Part shown: one piece after another, positions 15,795 to 26,574 of the stretch
Numbering within the stretch: the stretch's first letter is position 1
How the letters are laid out: every line of letters starts with the position of its first letter
Source of the DNA: Caldilineaceae bacterium
Lineage (GTDB): Bacteria > Chloroflexota > Anaerolineae > Caldilineales > Caldilineaceae
Assembly (NCBI GenBank): GCA_022842065.1
Contig: JALHQH010000041.1
Location: 1-64,000 of the forward strand
DNA length: 64,000 nucleotides
Direction of reading: 5' to 3'
The notes under the pieces: model-generated
Seen by the model: only the letters and a program-made list of their open reading frames with translations
Database searches by the model: none
Told to the model about the DNA's origin: nothing
Program-made: the position numbers and the translations under genes

Positions 15795-18700
15795 TTAAGG
15801 GAGAATATCAGTAACTTCGCCGGAGTCGAGTAGGTAGCGAAAGGCCTGCGCCAGATAGTCGGTGGTTGAGATCGGTGGCAGGGCGTAGAAGGAATTCCAG
15901 GCATCGGCCTTGTGATCGTTGTAGGTGCCGGCGCGATCAGGGTAGCGATGCAGATACGCCAGCCGCACGGCGTGGCCGATCAACACGTCGAGCACAATGT
16001 AATCGTCAATGCGTAAGGTAGGGTTCTGCCTGGTTAGCGCGGAGAGGACACTTAACGCCTCCAGGTTAAGTTGCCGATATTCAGGGGCGGGGATCTTGTT
16101 GAGTAGGTGTTCGATGCGTAAGGCAAAGGCCGTTTCGCCAGGGGTCATATCAGAGCGCACGGTGCGGCTTTCCAAGCGGTTACGCCGCTCAAATTTGTCA
16201 CCAATCACCACCCCGCGCGTATAGTGAAAGAGCTGCCAAACCCCCATATAGAAACCACTTGGCATGCGGCTGAGGATGCCCCGGTATTGACGCCAGGCAT
16301 GCCAACCCCCTGCTGGTGTTGGTAAGCCCTCTAAGGCCTGATCGGGCGACCAGGTGAGGGTTTCTGGGCTGCGCGCCGCGTGGAGCGCTTCTAACTGCGC
16401 CAGGATTGGCTGCATCTGCTGGTATTGGGCCAAGACTTGGGCCAGCCGATGTTGAATCTCCGATGGCGCCAGATGCATCAGCCGTTCATAGGCCTCGTCC
16501 TGCGTGCTCTGTCGTTCGTGGGCGAGGGCGCTGGTCAGGAGCACAATCAGGTAACTCACCCGCACCATTAGCAGATCGGCAAAGAGTTCGGGCTGTGCTT
16601 TGATGAGCAGCCCTAGATAGATCAGCAATTCTTGGGTTAAGACGCGGTCGCGGATGTCATCGCGACAGAAGGTGTTGATCTTGTTGAGCAGCTCTTGGGT
16701 TGGTAATGGTTGGCTGATCAGCGAATCGACGCTATAGGCCCGACCGACCAGAATGTTTTTCTGACAGATCAGGATGGCGCTGACTGCATAATCGAGATCG
16801 GCATCGACTTTGCCCAACAACGCCGATGCCCGCCGCACCACCGCCCACAGCCGCCGTCGCCCGGCCTCGGCATAGAGTTCATCCAATAAACTGCGTAAGG
16901 TCACCTCGCTCGCAAAGAGTTGGATCGGCTGATCGAGCGCACAATACCGGTTCAGCGCGGCGAGCAATTCGACGGCTTCGTACAGGTTGGTCGCGCGTTC
17001 CAATTGGAGACATAGTTGTCCCCAATCCCCCTGCACCTCGATGGCCAACTCCCGTTCATGGTCGAGTGGTTCGTGCGGCCCATGGAGTATTAGCCGCCCT
17101 GCCGGTGTGATGCCACGCGCCAACACGGTGGAGGCCAAGGTAAAGTCATGGAGCAGGTCAATGCGCTCAAAGCTGGCCGTTGGCATCAACTGGACCAGCC
17201 GCCCAAGCCGTACCGGCACCCCCTCGACAATGTTGCTGCGCAACTCTTCCATCAATTCAAAAAAGTCTTGGCTGCCCTCTTCCAGCAGGCTGTGGGTCAG
17301 CAAGACCGTGACCGTCGGACGGCCTAATTGGGTCCAGTGGCGGTGAATATAGGCCAGCTCACTGCGAAAACGATCGGCCAGAAAGTGCATGTCATAGGCC
17401 AAATAGAATTCCCGCTGCAGGAAGAGGGCCGAAAGACAAGCCGCGCGGCGACCAGCTAAGCGGTAGAGGCGGCTGGTGGTTAAACTTTTGATGCGGCGCA
17501 AGGGGCGGCCGCTGAGGCCCAGCTTCCCATTGCGCCCTACCTGTTGATAGGCCTCGGCAATCGTTTCGGGGTAATGGACCTCAATTGGCTGCAACTCTTC
17601 GAGCGTTTCGGTGGCGACGCCATGGACGGCCAGCGCGGCTTGCAGCGCTTGATCCTCAGCCAACAATGCAATCTGTACCACCGGTTCACGCCTTGCGTTT
17701 TGGGAACAGCGGCGTAGCGGGTCAATGTCATTAATTCGCAACAGCCCATACCTCACCAATTGGCCCAACAGATAAAGGCTCTGTGCCCAGACCAGCGGCA
17801 CGTTCGGATTGGGCAAACGTGGCTGGCTGTGGGGTTGAGCGCGCTCGGCCTCGACCCGATCGGCCGGCACATAATAAAGCTCGGGCAGCACCCATTGACC
17901 ATCCGCTTCGACCAGCACGGCTGCCAGCTTTGCTTCATAATCGGCAATCAGGGCCTGATCATTGCAGAAGAGCGCGTCAAGGTAAAGATAGACAAAAAAG
18001 AGTGGCCACTCCGATTCGATATGTTCAAAGCGCTGTAACTCCTCCGTTTCATAGTGCAGCCGGTGCTCATCTTCCAAGACGGTCTGGTGCCCATCGCGCA
18101 GGAAACGTTTTAAACCATAGTTGCCCTCAAGTTTGGTGACAATGGTCTGGCGCACTAGGGTCACTAATGCCTCATCTTGAATCGCAAAGGCCGGAAAGCT
18201 GATGATGCTGAGCAGCGCGGCGTCCACCTCCTTGGTGCTTGACTCGCGTGGCAACAGGGCGTGCAGGGTGATATCGGCCTGGGCAATGTTGTCGGGAATG
18301 ACATGGATGACCGATGCCTGTGAACCGCGCGCCCCAAAGAGATCAAAGCCAGTCAGTGCTTCCAGCGCGGCTTTGGCCATCCCAATCGAGCTGGCGTTGA
18401 GTTCCACCTGGCCCAGATTCATCTTGCCCCCCCGCTCCCAGATCCCATAATCGGGGATGCGGTAGGCACGCTCAATGTAGTAGACCAGATTCTGGACAAA
18501 GTTCACTTCATCCAGGGTCCAGATAATGTTGAGGCCGGAGGCGATCATCTGGGCCAACATGAGCAGATAGAGCGAGGTGGCGTCGATCTGTAGATGGCCC
18601 CAGGCATGATCCTCGACGACAGTGCCGCCGGTTTCGGTGTTATACTTGGCGTGCAGGGCATCGAGCGGGGCCAACGTTTCCTTGAAATGTTCAACCTTCC

Positions 18701-18995
18701 CGGCTTGGCGCATCATCGCTTGCAACAGCCCACGCATGAGCTTGACACAGCTCTGCTCCAACTCATAGCCGCGGCCACCGTCATTATCCAACTGGCGATA
18801 GGCCAAGGCCAACCCCCAAACGGCCAGAATGCTGTAGACATTATCACGCACCCAGGCATCGCGATAGTCACCGTGGACGGTCACCGCGATGCTGGCCGGC
18901 AATAGCCCCGTCACCGGGTGTTGCTTGTGGAGGATGAGCGACTGGATCTGCTCGAAGAAAGGTTCGAGGGCTGCACGTAGGGTTTGATCGTTCAT
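15795..18995 (-). CDS. GH15-fold protein related to phosphorylase kinase alpha/beta
   Basis: A 1066-residue cytoplasmic protein. The N-terminal ~400 residues have a glycoside hydrolase family 15-like (alpha/alpha)6 fold closely resembling eukaryotic phosphorylase b kinase alpha and beta subunits: VHGDYRDAWVRDNVYSILAV, IPDYGIWERGGKMNLGQVEL and SSIGMAKAALEALTGFDLFG are near-signature stretches. The Glu in IWERGG is the position of the GH15 general acid. The rest is helical and matches the long C-terminal part of these proteins, with TVLLTHSLLEEGSQDFFELM and a final HKADAWNSFYALPP. Bacterial homologs of this size are known in cyanobacteria and Chloroflexota under the name GH15 protein. Whether it hydrolyses a glucan, binds glycogen or regulates something is unknown; no catalytic kinase subunit lies nearby. 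Confidence 0.85.
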   Translation of the reverse strand: MNDQTLRAALEPFFEQIQSLILHKQHPVTGLLPASIAVTVHGDYRDAWVRDNVYSILAVWGLALAYRQLDNDGGRGYELEQSCVKLMRGLLQAMMRQAGKVEHFKETLAPLDALHAKYNTETGGTVVEDHAWGHLQIDATSLYLLMLAQMIASGLNIIWTLDEVNFVQNLVYYIERAYRIPDYGIWERGGKMNLGQVELNASSIGMAKAALEALTGFDLFGARGSQASVIHVIPDNIAQADITLHALLPRESSTKEVDAALLSIISFPAFAIQDEALVTLVRQTIVTKLEGNYGLKRFLRDGHQTVLEDEHRLHYETEELQRFEHIESEWPLFFVYLYLDALFCNDQALIADYEAKLAAVLVEADGQWVLPELYYVPADRVEAERAQPHSQPRLPNPNVPLVWAQSLYLLGQLVRYGLLRINDIDPLRRCSQNARREPVVQIALLAEDQALQAALAVHGVATETLEELQPIEVHYPETIAEAYQQVGRNGKLGLSGRPLRRIKSLTTSRLYRLAGRRAACLSALFLQREFYLAYDMHFLADRFRSELAYIHRHWTQLGRPTVTVLLTHSLLEEGSQDFFELMEELRSNIVEGVPVRLGRLVQLMPTASFERIDLLHDFTLASTVLARGITPAGRLILHGPHEPLDHERELAIEVQGDWGQLCLQLERATNLYEAVELLAALNRYCALDQPIQLFASEVTLRSLLDELYAEAGRRRLWAVVRRASALLGKVDADLDYAVSAILICQKNILVGRAYSVDSLISQPLPTQELLNKINTFCRDDIRDRVLTQELLIYLGLLIKAQPELFADLLMVRVSYLIVLLTSALAHERQSTQDEAYERLMHLAPSEIQHRLAQVLAQYQQMQPILAQLEALHAARSPETLTWSPDQALEGLPTPAGGWHAWRQYRGILSRMPSGFYMGVWQLFHYTRGVVIGDKFERRNRLESRTVRSDMTPGETAFALRIEHLLNKIPAPEYRQLNLEALSVLSALTRQNPTLRIDDYIVLDVLIGHAVRLAYLHRYPDRAGTYNDHKADAWNSFYALPPISTTDYLAQAFRYLLDSGEVTDILP

Positions 18996-19310
18996 GGGAG
19001 CTGCTCTCTATCAGTTGGTGGCACAGGTACCTTTACAAAAACACAAAGCTCGCAAAGCAAAACTTTGCAAGCCGTTCGTGGATTGAATTGGGTACAGCAT
19101 GGCGCTGCGAGCACAAATTTACTTGATGATGCCACTAGTATAAAAGTCGCGCGCATCACAAACAAGGGGCAGAATTACCAAGACGCGACGCCAAATTGCC
19201 GTGCGTTTTGCCTGTCATTGCGCTGGCTGAGCCTGTCGAAGGCTCCATTATTTGGCTGATGCTCTTCCTCGCATGCCTTGATACAATTTGTGCCTATTTT
19301 ATCAAGCCAA

Positions 19311-21011
19311 ATGGAGTCTGTAACCGTGAGAAAGCATCCTCAAATTTTATCGAATGTAGGATTACTCTTTTTGCTACTATTGACGGCATTCATTAGCGAC
19401 GACTCCCCCTACATCCTTATCGCACAGGCGCAAAGTGAAGAATTGTCGCCGCCTTACCTCACCCAGTGGGGTTCCAATGGGCAGGGTGATGGACAATTTT
19501 GGGTACCTACTGGTGTCGCAGTGGACAGCAGCGATCACATCTATGTCGCAGATACCTTCAACTATCGGATTCAGCGGTTTGACCGGAATGGCGTTTATCT
19601 CACGCAGTGGGGTTCGGAGGGGAGTGGCAATGGGCAGTTTGTTGCTCCCACTAGTATCGCATTCGACAGCAGTGGCTACATTTATATCGCCGATTCCGGC
19701 AACAGTCGCATTCAGAAATTTGACCACAATGGTACCTACCTTGCGCAATGGGGTTCAGACGGGAATGGCGATGGGCAGTTTCATTCTGCTGCTAGTGTAG
19801 CAGTTGACAACAGTGACTCTGTTTATGTTGTCGACGCCTTCAACTACCGCATCCAGAAATTTGACGGTAGTGGTTCTTACCTTGCGCAATGGGGTTCATT
19901 TGGCAGTGGCGATGGGCAGTTTATTAATCCTACCAGTGTGGCAGTGGACAGCCATAAGCATGTGTATATCGTCGATTCTGGCAACCATCGCATCCAGAAG
20001 TTTGACAGCAATGGTGTCTACCTCACGCAGTGGGGTTCACTCGGCAACGGTAATGGACAATTTAATGCTCCCTCTATGGTAGCGGTAGACAGTGGCGGCG
20101 ATGTCTATGTCACCGATACCAACAACCAGCGCATCCAGAAATTTGATGGCAATGGTGCGTACTACACCCAATGGGGAGCATTGGGGAGTGGCAATGGGCA
20201 GTTTATGAATCCTATCGGCGTGGCGGTGGACAGTGGCGGCCATGTTTATATCACCGATACCAACAACCAGCGCATCCAAAAATTTGGCCCCTCCATACCG
20301 CTTGGCACTACGACCCCGACGGCTACACCAACGCCGACCAATTCACCGACGGCAACGCCGCAACCAACCAACATGCCAACGACCACCAGCGTGCCGAGCG
20401 TTACACCAACGGCAACCTTGCCCGCGTCCGATGCGCAAATCAATCTGCTGCCCGATCAGGGGGTGGCCACGTCCTTAACGACAAGTATTGGTAGCCAACT
20501 GCAGATCCAGATCGCAGCGGGTACGGTCGATCAGCCGACGACGCTGCTGCTTAACCTGATTGATGCGCCGCCGCGCTTGCCGGAGGCCCTGTATTTTGCC
20601 GGTCACACCTTTGCGCTTGATGCCTATCAGCAGGGCGACGCGGTTGCCAACTTCACTTTCCAGCAACCGATAACCTTGACAATTATCTACACTGATGCCG
20701 ACATTGCCGGGCTTGGCGAAGCGGCCCTTATGCTCTATTACTACGACCCAGCCACCAGCCGCTGGCGCACCGACGGCATTATCCTCATGGAGCGGGTGCC
20801 GGCAGAGAATCGGCTCATCGTAACTATCAACCACCTCACTGATTTTGCCCTGTTTAGTACGGCGAACACACCAGCTGACACAAAAGCACAGATCTATCTG
20901 CCCCTAGTTGCGCGCAGCCATTGGAAAGCGCGAACCGCTAGAGCAGATAGCGAACAGCGCTACTGTGTTGCACGTTATTGCCTGACCAGCGAACACCTAG
21001 GTACCCCCTAG
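19311..21011 (+). CDS. Exported NHL-repeat protein with Thr/Pro-rich stalk
   Basis: An extracytoplasmic protein of about 566 residues. It begins with a signal sequence (hydrophobic core LLFLLLLTAFI, cleavage probably near AQAQ). Six NHL repeats of 47 residues follow, each with QWGS.G.G.GQF, then VAVD, then (H)VY(I/V).D and RIQKFD; together they should form a six-bladed propeller. A linker of TPT repeats comes next (about 40 residues), then a beta-sandwich-like domain (YFAGHTFALDAY, INHLTDFALFS). Near the end is IYLPLVARSHW, a YLPL motif that in related proteins is the last element; here 30 further residues follow. The ATG at 19311 is chosen; a GTG at 19326 with GGAG 9 nt upstream is an equally good start. 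Confidence 0.88.
   Translation: MESVTVRKHPQILSNVGLLFLLLLTAFISDDSPYILIAQAQSEELSPPYLTQWGSNGQGDGQFWVPTGVAVDSSDHIYVADTFNYRIQRFDRNGVYLTQWGSEGSGNGQFVAPTSIAFDSSGYIYIADSGNSRIQKFDHNGTYLAQWGSDGNGDGQFHSAASVAVDNSDSVYVVDAFNYRIQKFDGSGSYLAQWGSFGSGDGQFINPTSVAVDSHKHVYIVDSGNHRIQKFDSNGVYLTQWGSLGNGNGQFNAPSMVAVDSGGDVYVTDTNNQRIQKFDGNGAYYTQWGALGSGNGQFMNPIGVAVDSGGHVYITDTNNQRIQKFGPSIPLGTTTPTATPTPTNSPTATPQPTNMPTTTSVPSVTPTATLPASDAQINLLPDQGVATSLTTSIGSQLQIQIAAGTVDQPTTLLLNLIDAPPRLPEALYFAGHTFALDAYQQGDAVANFTFQQPITLTIIYTDADIAGLGEAALMLYYYDPATSRWRTDGIILMERVPAENRLIVTINHLTDFALFSTANTPADTKAQIYLPLVARSHWKARTARADSEQRYCVARYCLTSEHLGTP
19455..20288 (+). repeat. Six tandem 141-bp NHL-coding repeats
   Basis: Six successive 141-bp units (the last slightly short) encode the propeller blades. 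Units share long DNA identities such as CAGTGGGGTTC and GGGCAGTTT, so copy number may vary by recombination. This is protein-level repetition, not CRISPR. Confidence 0.9.
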
Positions 21012-21114
21012 GGTGCATCCCAAATGGGGGCAAACGCTCTGTCCCTCCGAATCACGCCCAGGGGGTGCCCAGCCTGAGCCTGTTGTTGGCTGATCTTTTC
21101 GCCGTCAACCGTTC

Positions 21115-21924
21115 TTAGTGCAGCGGTTGATATTCACCGATCTGCCCGTCGCGCCAGGTGAGCAGCCGACCGCTGAGGGCATGGTCACGTTCACGCGCAT
21201 CCTGTTGCACCTGGCGCGCAAGGGCTGGCACTCCGGCTGGATGGCGTGCGCTAAACGCAATGATAAAGTCACGATTGGGGATCCCTAGGAGCATGGTGCC
21301 GGGAATGCGCCGCGCCCATGCCGCCATTACCTCTGGCAGCAACACATGCATGGCCGCGTAGCCTTCGTGGGTCTGGCAGGTGAGCATCAACTGGTACATA
21401 CTGCCAACGGTGGTGACTTCGTAGGTTTTCACCAGGCGGCGTAGGTTATCAAGCGCATAGGTGTGCAGCCGCTTGGGATCGCCGGCAAATTTATCGGTCC
21501 CCTCGACCATGGCATTACTCACATAGGCGCGCGCCGTCGGCAAGTCAAAGATGTAGACAATCACCAGATTGCCCAAAAACGGCTGCGCATAAAGGCCACC
21601 CGGTGTGCGTGCTGAGCGCTCTTTTAACCATTCGCTGGTCTGGAGCATGGGCATAAACGACTTTAGGGTATCGCCATCAAAGGAGGGTAGTGCGATCTTG
21701 GGCAGCTTGTGGAGGACATCAAGGTGGATTTTGATGATTTCGCCCAGGGCCTTGGGCTCGTGCTGATAGGCTGCAAAAGCGGTCTCCAGATTCAAGCGCA
21801 GGGATTGGTCGTTAACATTCAGGAAGAGAAAAGTCGCATCTGTTTTGTCAACGGTGAAACCGGCAGCTTTGGTCGCCGCGACAATCTGCTGCATAAAGGT
21901 GGTGAGGGACGGTCTAGTCGGCAT
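21115..21924 (-). CDS. DUF1444-like protein, paralog B
   Basis: A 269-residue paralog of the product of 14713-15516, similar across its full length: an N-terminal segment with a KAAGFTVDKTDATFLF-like strand pair, a middle with LVIVYIFDLPTARAYVSNAM, and a C-terminus with EGYAAMHVLLPEVMAAWARR, MLLGIPNRDFIIAFSARHP and YQPLH. Divergence is substantial, so the duplication is not recent. Function is unknown. It is convergent with the NHL gene and divergent from the FAD oxidoreductase at 22283. Confidence 0.7.
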   Translation of the reverse strand: MPTRPSLTTFMQQIVAATKAAGFTVDKTDATFLFLNVNDQSLRLNLETAFAAYQHEPKALGEIIKIHLDVLHKLPKIALPSFDGDTLKSFMPMLQTSEWLKERSARTPGGLYAQPFLGNLVIVYIFDLPTARAYVSNAMVEGTDKFAGDPKRLHTYALDNLRRLVKTYEVTTVGSMYQLMLTCQTHEGYAAMHVLLPEVMAAWARRIPGTMLLGIPNRDFIIAFSARHPAGVPALARQVQQDARERDHALSGRLLTWRDGQIGEYQPLH

Positions 21925-22146
21925 TGAATTGTGCTTTCACTCATTCAGGTTATCGTTGTAGTCTGTTGGTTGAACGTAAAGGGATTGTAGCATAGAGGGG
22001 AGTGGGAAACAATCGTGCTTTTCCTGGATTATTTTTTCGCGCGTGGCGTATGAGCCGGTGCCGTTTTGATTGACACGATTTAATGGACTGCAACTGTTGG
22101 CAGAATCGACCGGATGCTTGATAGAATAGGACTAAATAATCTTACT

Positions 22147-22218
22147 AACTCATGTTACACAACCCTGCGTCGTGGCCTGATATATCGGGCCACGACGCAG
22201 GGTTGTGTAACATGAGTT
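22147..22218. repeat. 72-bp near-perfect palindrome
   Basis: The two 36-nt halves (left half starting AACTCATGTTACACAACCCT) are complementary at every position but one, with GATATATC at the centre. It lies in a 358-bp divergent intergenic region that otherwise holds only presumed promoters. The outer sequence ACTCATGTTAC also ends the element near 50160, which suggests a family with shared termini. Confidence 0.9.
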
Positions 22219-22282
22219 CTACCTAATCATTTGGGGGCGCAGCTTATAGCCAGCGCACGTCCCACTCAGCCAGGGGTGACTT

Positions 22283-23554
22283 ATGCTATCATATAAATTT
22301 ATCGTTGTCGGCAACGGCTTAATGGGCAGCGCCGCCGCCCGTTATCTAAGCCAATGGAGTGACCGCGTCGCGCTCATCGGGCCGAGTGAACCCGCCGACC
22401 ACCGCCACCATAACGGTGTCTTCAGCAGTCACTACGACGAGGGACGCTTGGCCCACAAGCATAGTCAGGATCCGATCTGGTCGGTGATCTCACGGGAAGC
22501 GGTGCAAACGTATGAGCAGTTGCAAACACAGTCCGGCCTGCAATTTCATGGGCCGGTGGGGCGGGTGATCGCCAACCGTTTCAGCGCGGAAGAGCAGGTG
22601 CGCCTCTTGGACTGGATCGCCGCTTCCGACCCCGGCGGGCGCGAACTGCAATTCTTTGCCGCAACGGATCGGCGCTGGCAGAGTCAATTTCCCTACCTGC
22701 ACTTTCCCGCCGACTATGCGCTGCTCTACGAAGCGGCACCCGCCGGCTATATCAACCCGCGCACCCTGTTGCGCGCTCAAAATGTGGTGACACGCCAACA
22801 AGGCGGCACAGTGATCGATCAACTGGTGACCGAGGTCCACGCCACCGGGGACGGGGTGACCGTTACCACCGCCGCGGGAGAGCAGTATGGGGCCGAGCAG
22901 GTGTTGATCGCAGGTGGGGCTTTTATGAATTTTAATGACCTCTTGCCCCAGCCGCTGCCCTTGTTACTCAAGACAGAGACGATGATCTGGGCTGATGTCT
23001 CTCCAACGACCGCGGCCCGCTTACAGACCATGCCCGGTGTCGGCTACAATATTGTCGATCCGGAGATTGACGACATCTACATGGCCCCATCCCTCCTCTA
23101 TCCCGATGGACAGTACAAGATCAAGATGGGCTGTAACACCAAGAGCGAACTGTGGCCGGCAACCCTGGCCGAGATCCAAGCGTGGTTCCAAAGCGGTAAT
23201 AGTGACAGCGAACTGCCGGCCATGACGCGAGCGATCAAGGGGATTCTACCAGATGTTGAATTCCTGAAGATTACCTCCCACCGCTGCATCGTCACCTACA
23301 CCCCCTCCGGCTACCCCACCATCGACCACGCCCTCGGTGATCCCTCTGGCCGGCTTTACGTAGCCACTGGGGGCAACGGCAGTGGCGCGGCGGGGTCGGA
23401 TATTTTGGGCAAACTGGCTGCGGGGTTTGTCTTTGACGGTCGTTGGCTAGCCGACTTGCCGCGCGAACCCTTTCTCGCCACCAACCGCTGGGGCGAGGGC
23501 AAAAAAGTCCTCTCCAAGGCACAGCTGCGGGCGCTAGAGAAGGTCGCCATGTAA
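22283..23554 (+). CDS. FAD-dependent oxidoreductase, DAO/sarcosine oxidase type
   Basis: A 423-residue flavoprotein of the DAO fold. The N-terminal dinucleotide-binding motif is FIVVGNGLMGSAAARYL, a variant of GxGxxG with Asn in place of the second-position small residue. A GYINPRTLLRAQ segment, the VLIAGGAFMNF strand, and the C-terminal VATGGNGSGAAGSDILGKLA are characteristic of sarcosine and N-methyl-amino-acid oxidases; the last is the FAD-pyrophosphate region. The sequence CYTPSGYPTIDH of the family is here IVTYTPSGYPTIDH, without the flavin-linking Cys of covalent members, so FAD is probably non-covalent. The substrate is unknown. A perfect 80-bp palindrome starts 8 bp after the stop. 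Confidence 0.88.
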   Translation: MLSYKFIVVGNGLMGSAAARYLSQWSDRVALIGPSEPADHRHHNGVFSSHYDEGRLAHKHSQDPIWSVISREAVQTYEQLQTQSGLQFHGPVGRVIANRFSAEEQVRLLDWIAASDPGGRELQFFAATDRRWQSQFPYLHFPADYALLYEAAPAGYINPRTLLRAQNVVTRQQGGTVIDQLVTEVHATGDGVTVTTAAGEQYGAEQVLIAGGAFMNFNDLLPQPLPLLLKTETMIWADVSPTTAARLQTMPGVGYNIVDPEIDDIYMAPSLLYPDGQYKIKMGCNTKSELWPATLAEIQAWFQSGNSDSELPAMTRAIKGILPDVEFLKITSHRCIVTYTPSGYPTIDHALGDPSGRLYVATGGNGSGAAGSDILGKLAAGFVFDGRWLADLPREPFLATNRWGEGKKVLSKAQLRALEKVAM

Positions 23555-23561
23555 CTGACAA

Positions 23562-23641
23562 TAACGATCCACAAAGTTCACGAAGGGACACGAAAAAAAA
23601 GCTTTTTTTTCGTGTCCCTTCGTGAACTTTGTGGATCGTTA
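23562..23641. repeat. 80-bp perfect palindrome without loop
   Basis: Bases 23562-23641 form an exact palindrome around AAAAAAAAGCTTTTTTTT with no spacer; each 40-nt half is the complement of the other. The left half begins TAACGATCCACAAAGTTCAC. It starts 8 bp after the FAD-oxidoreductase stop. The A8/T8 core could provide the T-tract of a bidirectional terminator, but the length and perfection are far beyond what termination needs. Confidence 0.95.
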
Positions 23642-23655
23642 AGTTTTGCTTTTCT

Positions 23656-23893
23656 TAGGTGGTCACTTAGATGAGATTCTCACATTAGCCGCCGAAGTGA
23701 TGCGCCAGCCATTGAGTAAGCCGAGGTGATTGCGACCGATGCCGTTGCTTCGAATCGGCATGTTTACTATCGAACTTATCAACGCCGACCACAACACTGG
23801 TTTATCAAAGTTGTGGTCGACGGAGACGAAGTGGTAACGGCATATCGGGTTAGACGATTAAAACAAAGCGAAACAATCTTATGGCAAAGCTAA
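23656..23893 (+). pseudogene. Frameshifted toxin-like remnant upstream of DUF2283 gene
   Basis: A first frame reads HLDEILTLAAEVMRQPLSKP and then stops near 23727; a second frame continues with EVIATDAVASNRHVYYRTYQ, then WFIKVVVDGDEVVTAYR and RLKQSETILWQS, ending at a TAA (23891-23893) that overlaps the start of the next gene. The pieces together resemble a small RelE/Barnase-like toxin of the kind often paired with DUF2283 proteins. No proper start codon is visible, and the 5' part runs into the palindrome. It is either a decayed toxin or a sequence with a real frameshift; the family call is tentative. Confidence 0.45.
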
Positions 23894-24156
23894 CCATCCC
23901 CGAATCGATTCAAACTTATTTCCCACAAGCGATTGATCCAGCCCAACTCTGGGTAAACTACAATGCCCAGGCCGATTCACTCACAATTTATTTTACTGGT
24001 AAGCCAGTCGCCAGTGTTTGGGATGATATCGATGACCACGCTTATATCGGTTTTGCTGTTGACGACGAATCGACCGTGACAGGCTTGATGATCGAGCACT
24101 TTAGTCAATGGCTGCTTGCCCCACATCCCCAAACCCGCCATTTACAACCCGCCTAA
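23881..24156 (+). CDS. DUF2283-domain protein, possible antitoxin
   Basis: A 91-residue protein whose core, ADSLTIYFTGKPVASVWDDI followed by YIGFAVDDESTVTGLMIEHF, matches the DUF2283 pattern. DUF2283 proteins are small, often encoded directly after a toxin-like gene, and are suspected antitoxins. Here the start codon lies inside the last codons of the remnant at 23656-23893 (ATGG overlap with its stop 10 nt later), supporting an originally coupled pair. If the toxin is dead this would be an orphan antitoxin. No Shine-Dalgarno is seen, as expected for translational coupling. Confidence 0.7.
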   Translation: MAKLTIPESIQTYFPQAIDPAQLWVNYNAQADSLTIYFTGKPVASVWDDIDDHAYIGFAVDDESTVTGLMIEHFSQWLLAPHPQTRHLQPA

Positions 24157-24164
24157 TTCTCCGT

Positions 24165-26237
<2,073 letters not shown>

Positions 26238-26574
26238 TGTCTACTTTCCGATCATACAGTGATTTTGAAAAAATGGTTTTCCGTCACTGATCAGTGGGAC
26301 AAACGACCATTTTCAAACCGAGCAACTCTTGGTTGGTGTAAGAATGACAATTTGTACATAGTGTACCCGATTTGGGCAAGACGCGCAATCGCATTACCAA
26401 AAAGGATAGTAGTGAAGATGACCGCGGTGATCTGTAACGATGACCTGCAAGCGCCGAAGACCAACCGCTACCAAACTAGCACAAGCTGGTTGACTTTTCG
26501 TCCATTGTCGCTAATACTAGCGCACAGATCGCCATTTTTCTATCATCAATTTTTGCCTTTAAGGAGCAGCCACT
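26238..26574. other. Divergent intergenic region with small cruciform
   Basis: This 337-bp gap between divergent nadE and the DUF4386 gene should hold both promoters, though none is convincing. It contains a small nested palindrome: TTTGAAAAAATGGT (26264-26277) pairs with ACCATTTTCAAA (26306-26317) apart from two extra A, and encloses the 12-bp palindrome CACTGATCAGTG (26285-26296). No gene is apparent. Confidence 0.5.

Noticed and set aside
15557..15814. 85-residue plus-strand frame between the DUF1444-like and PhK-like genes
   Set aside because: It overlaps the PhK-like 3' end, has no ribosome-binding site, and its sequence lacks domain-like features.
19455..20288. 141-bp repeats as an intergenic tandem array or CRISPR
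   Set aside because: They are in frame and encode NHL propeller blades.
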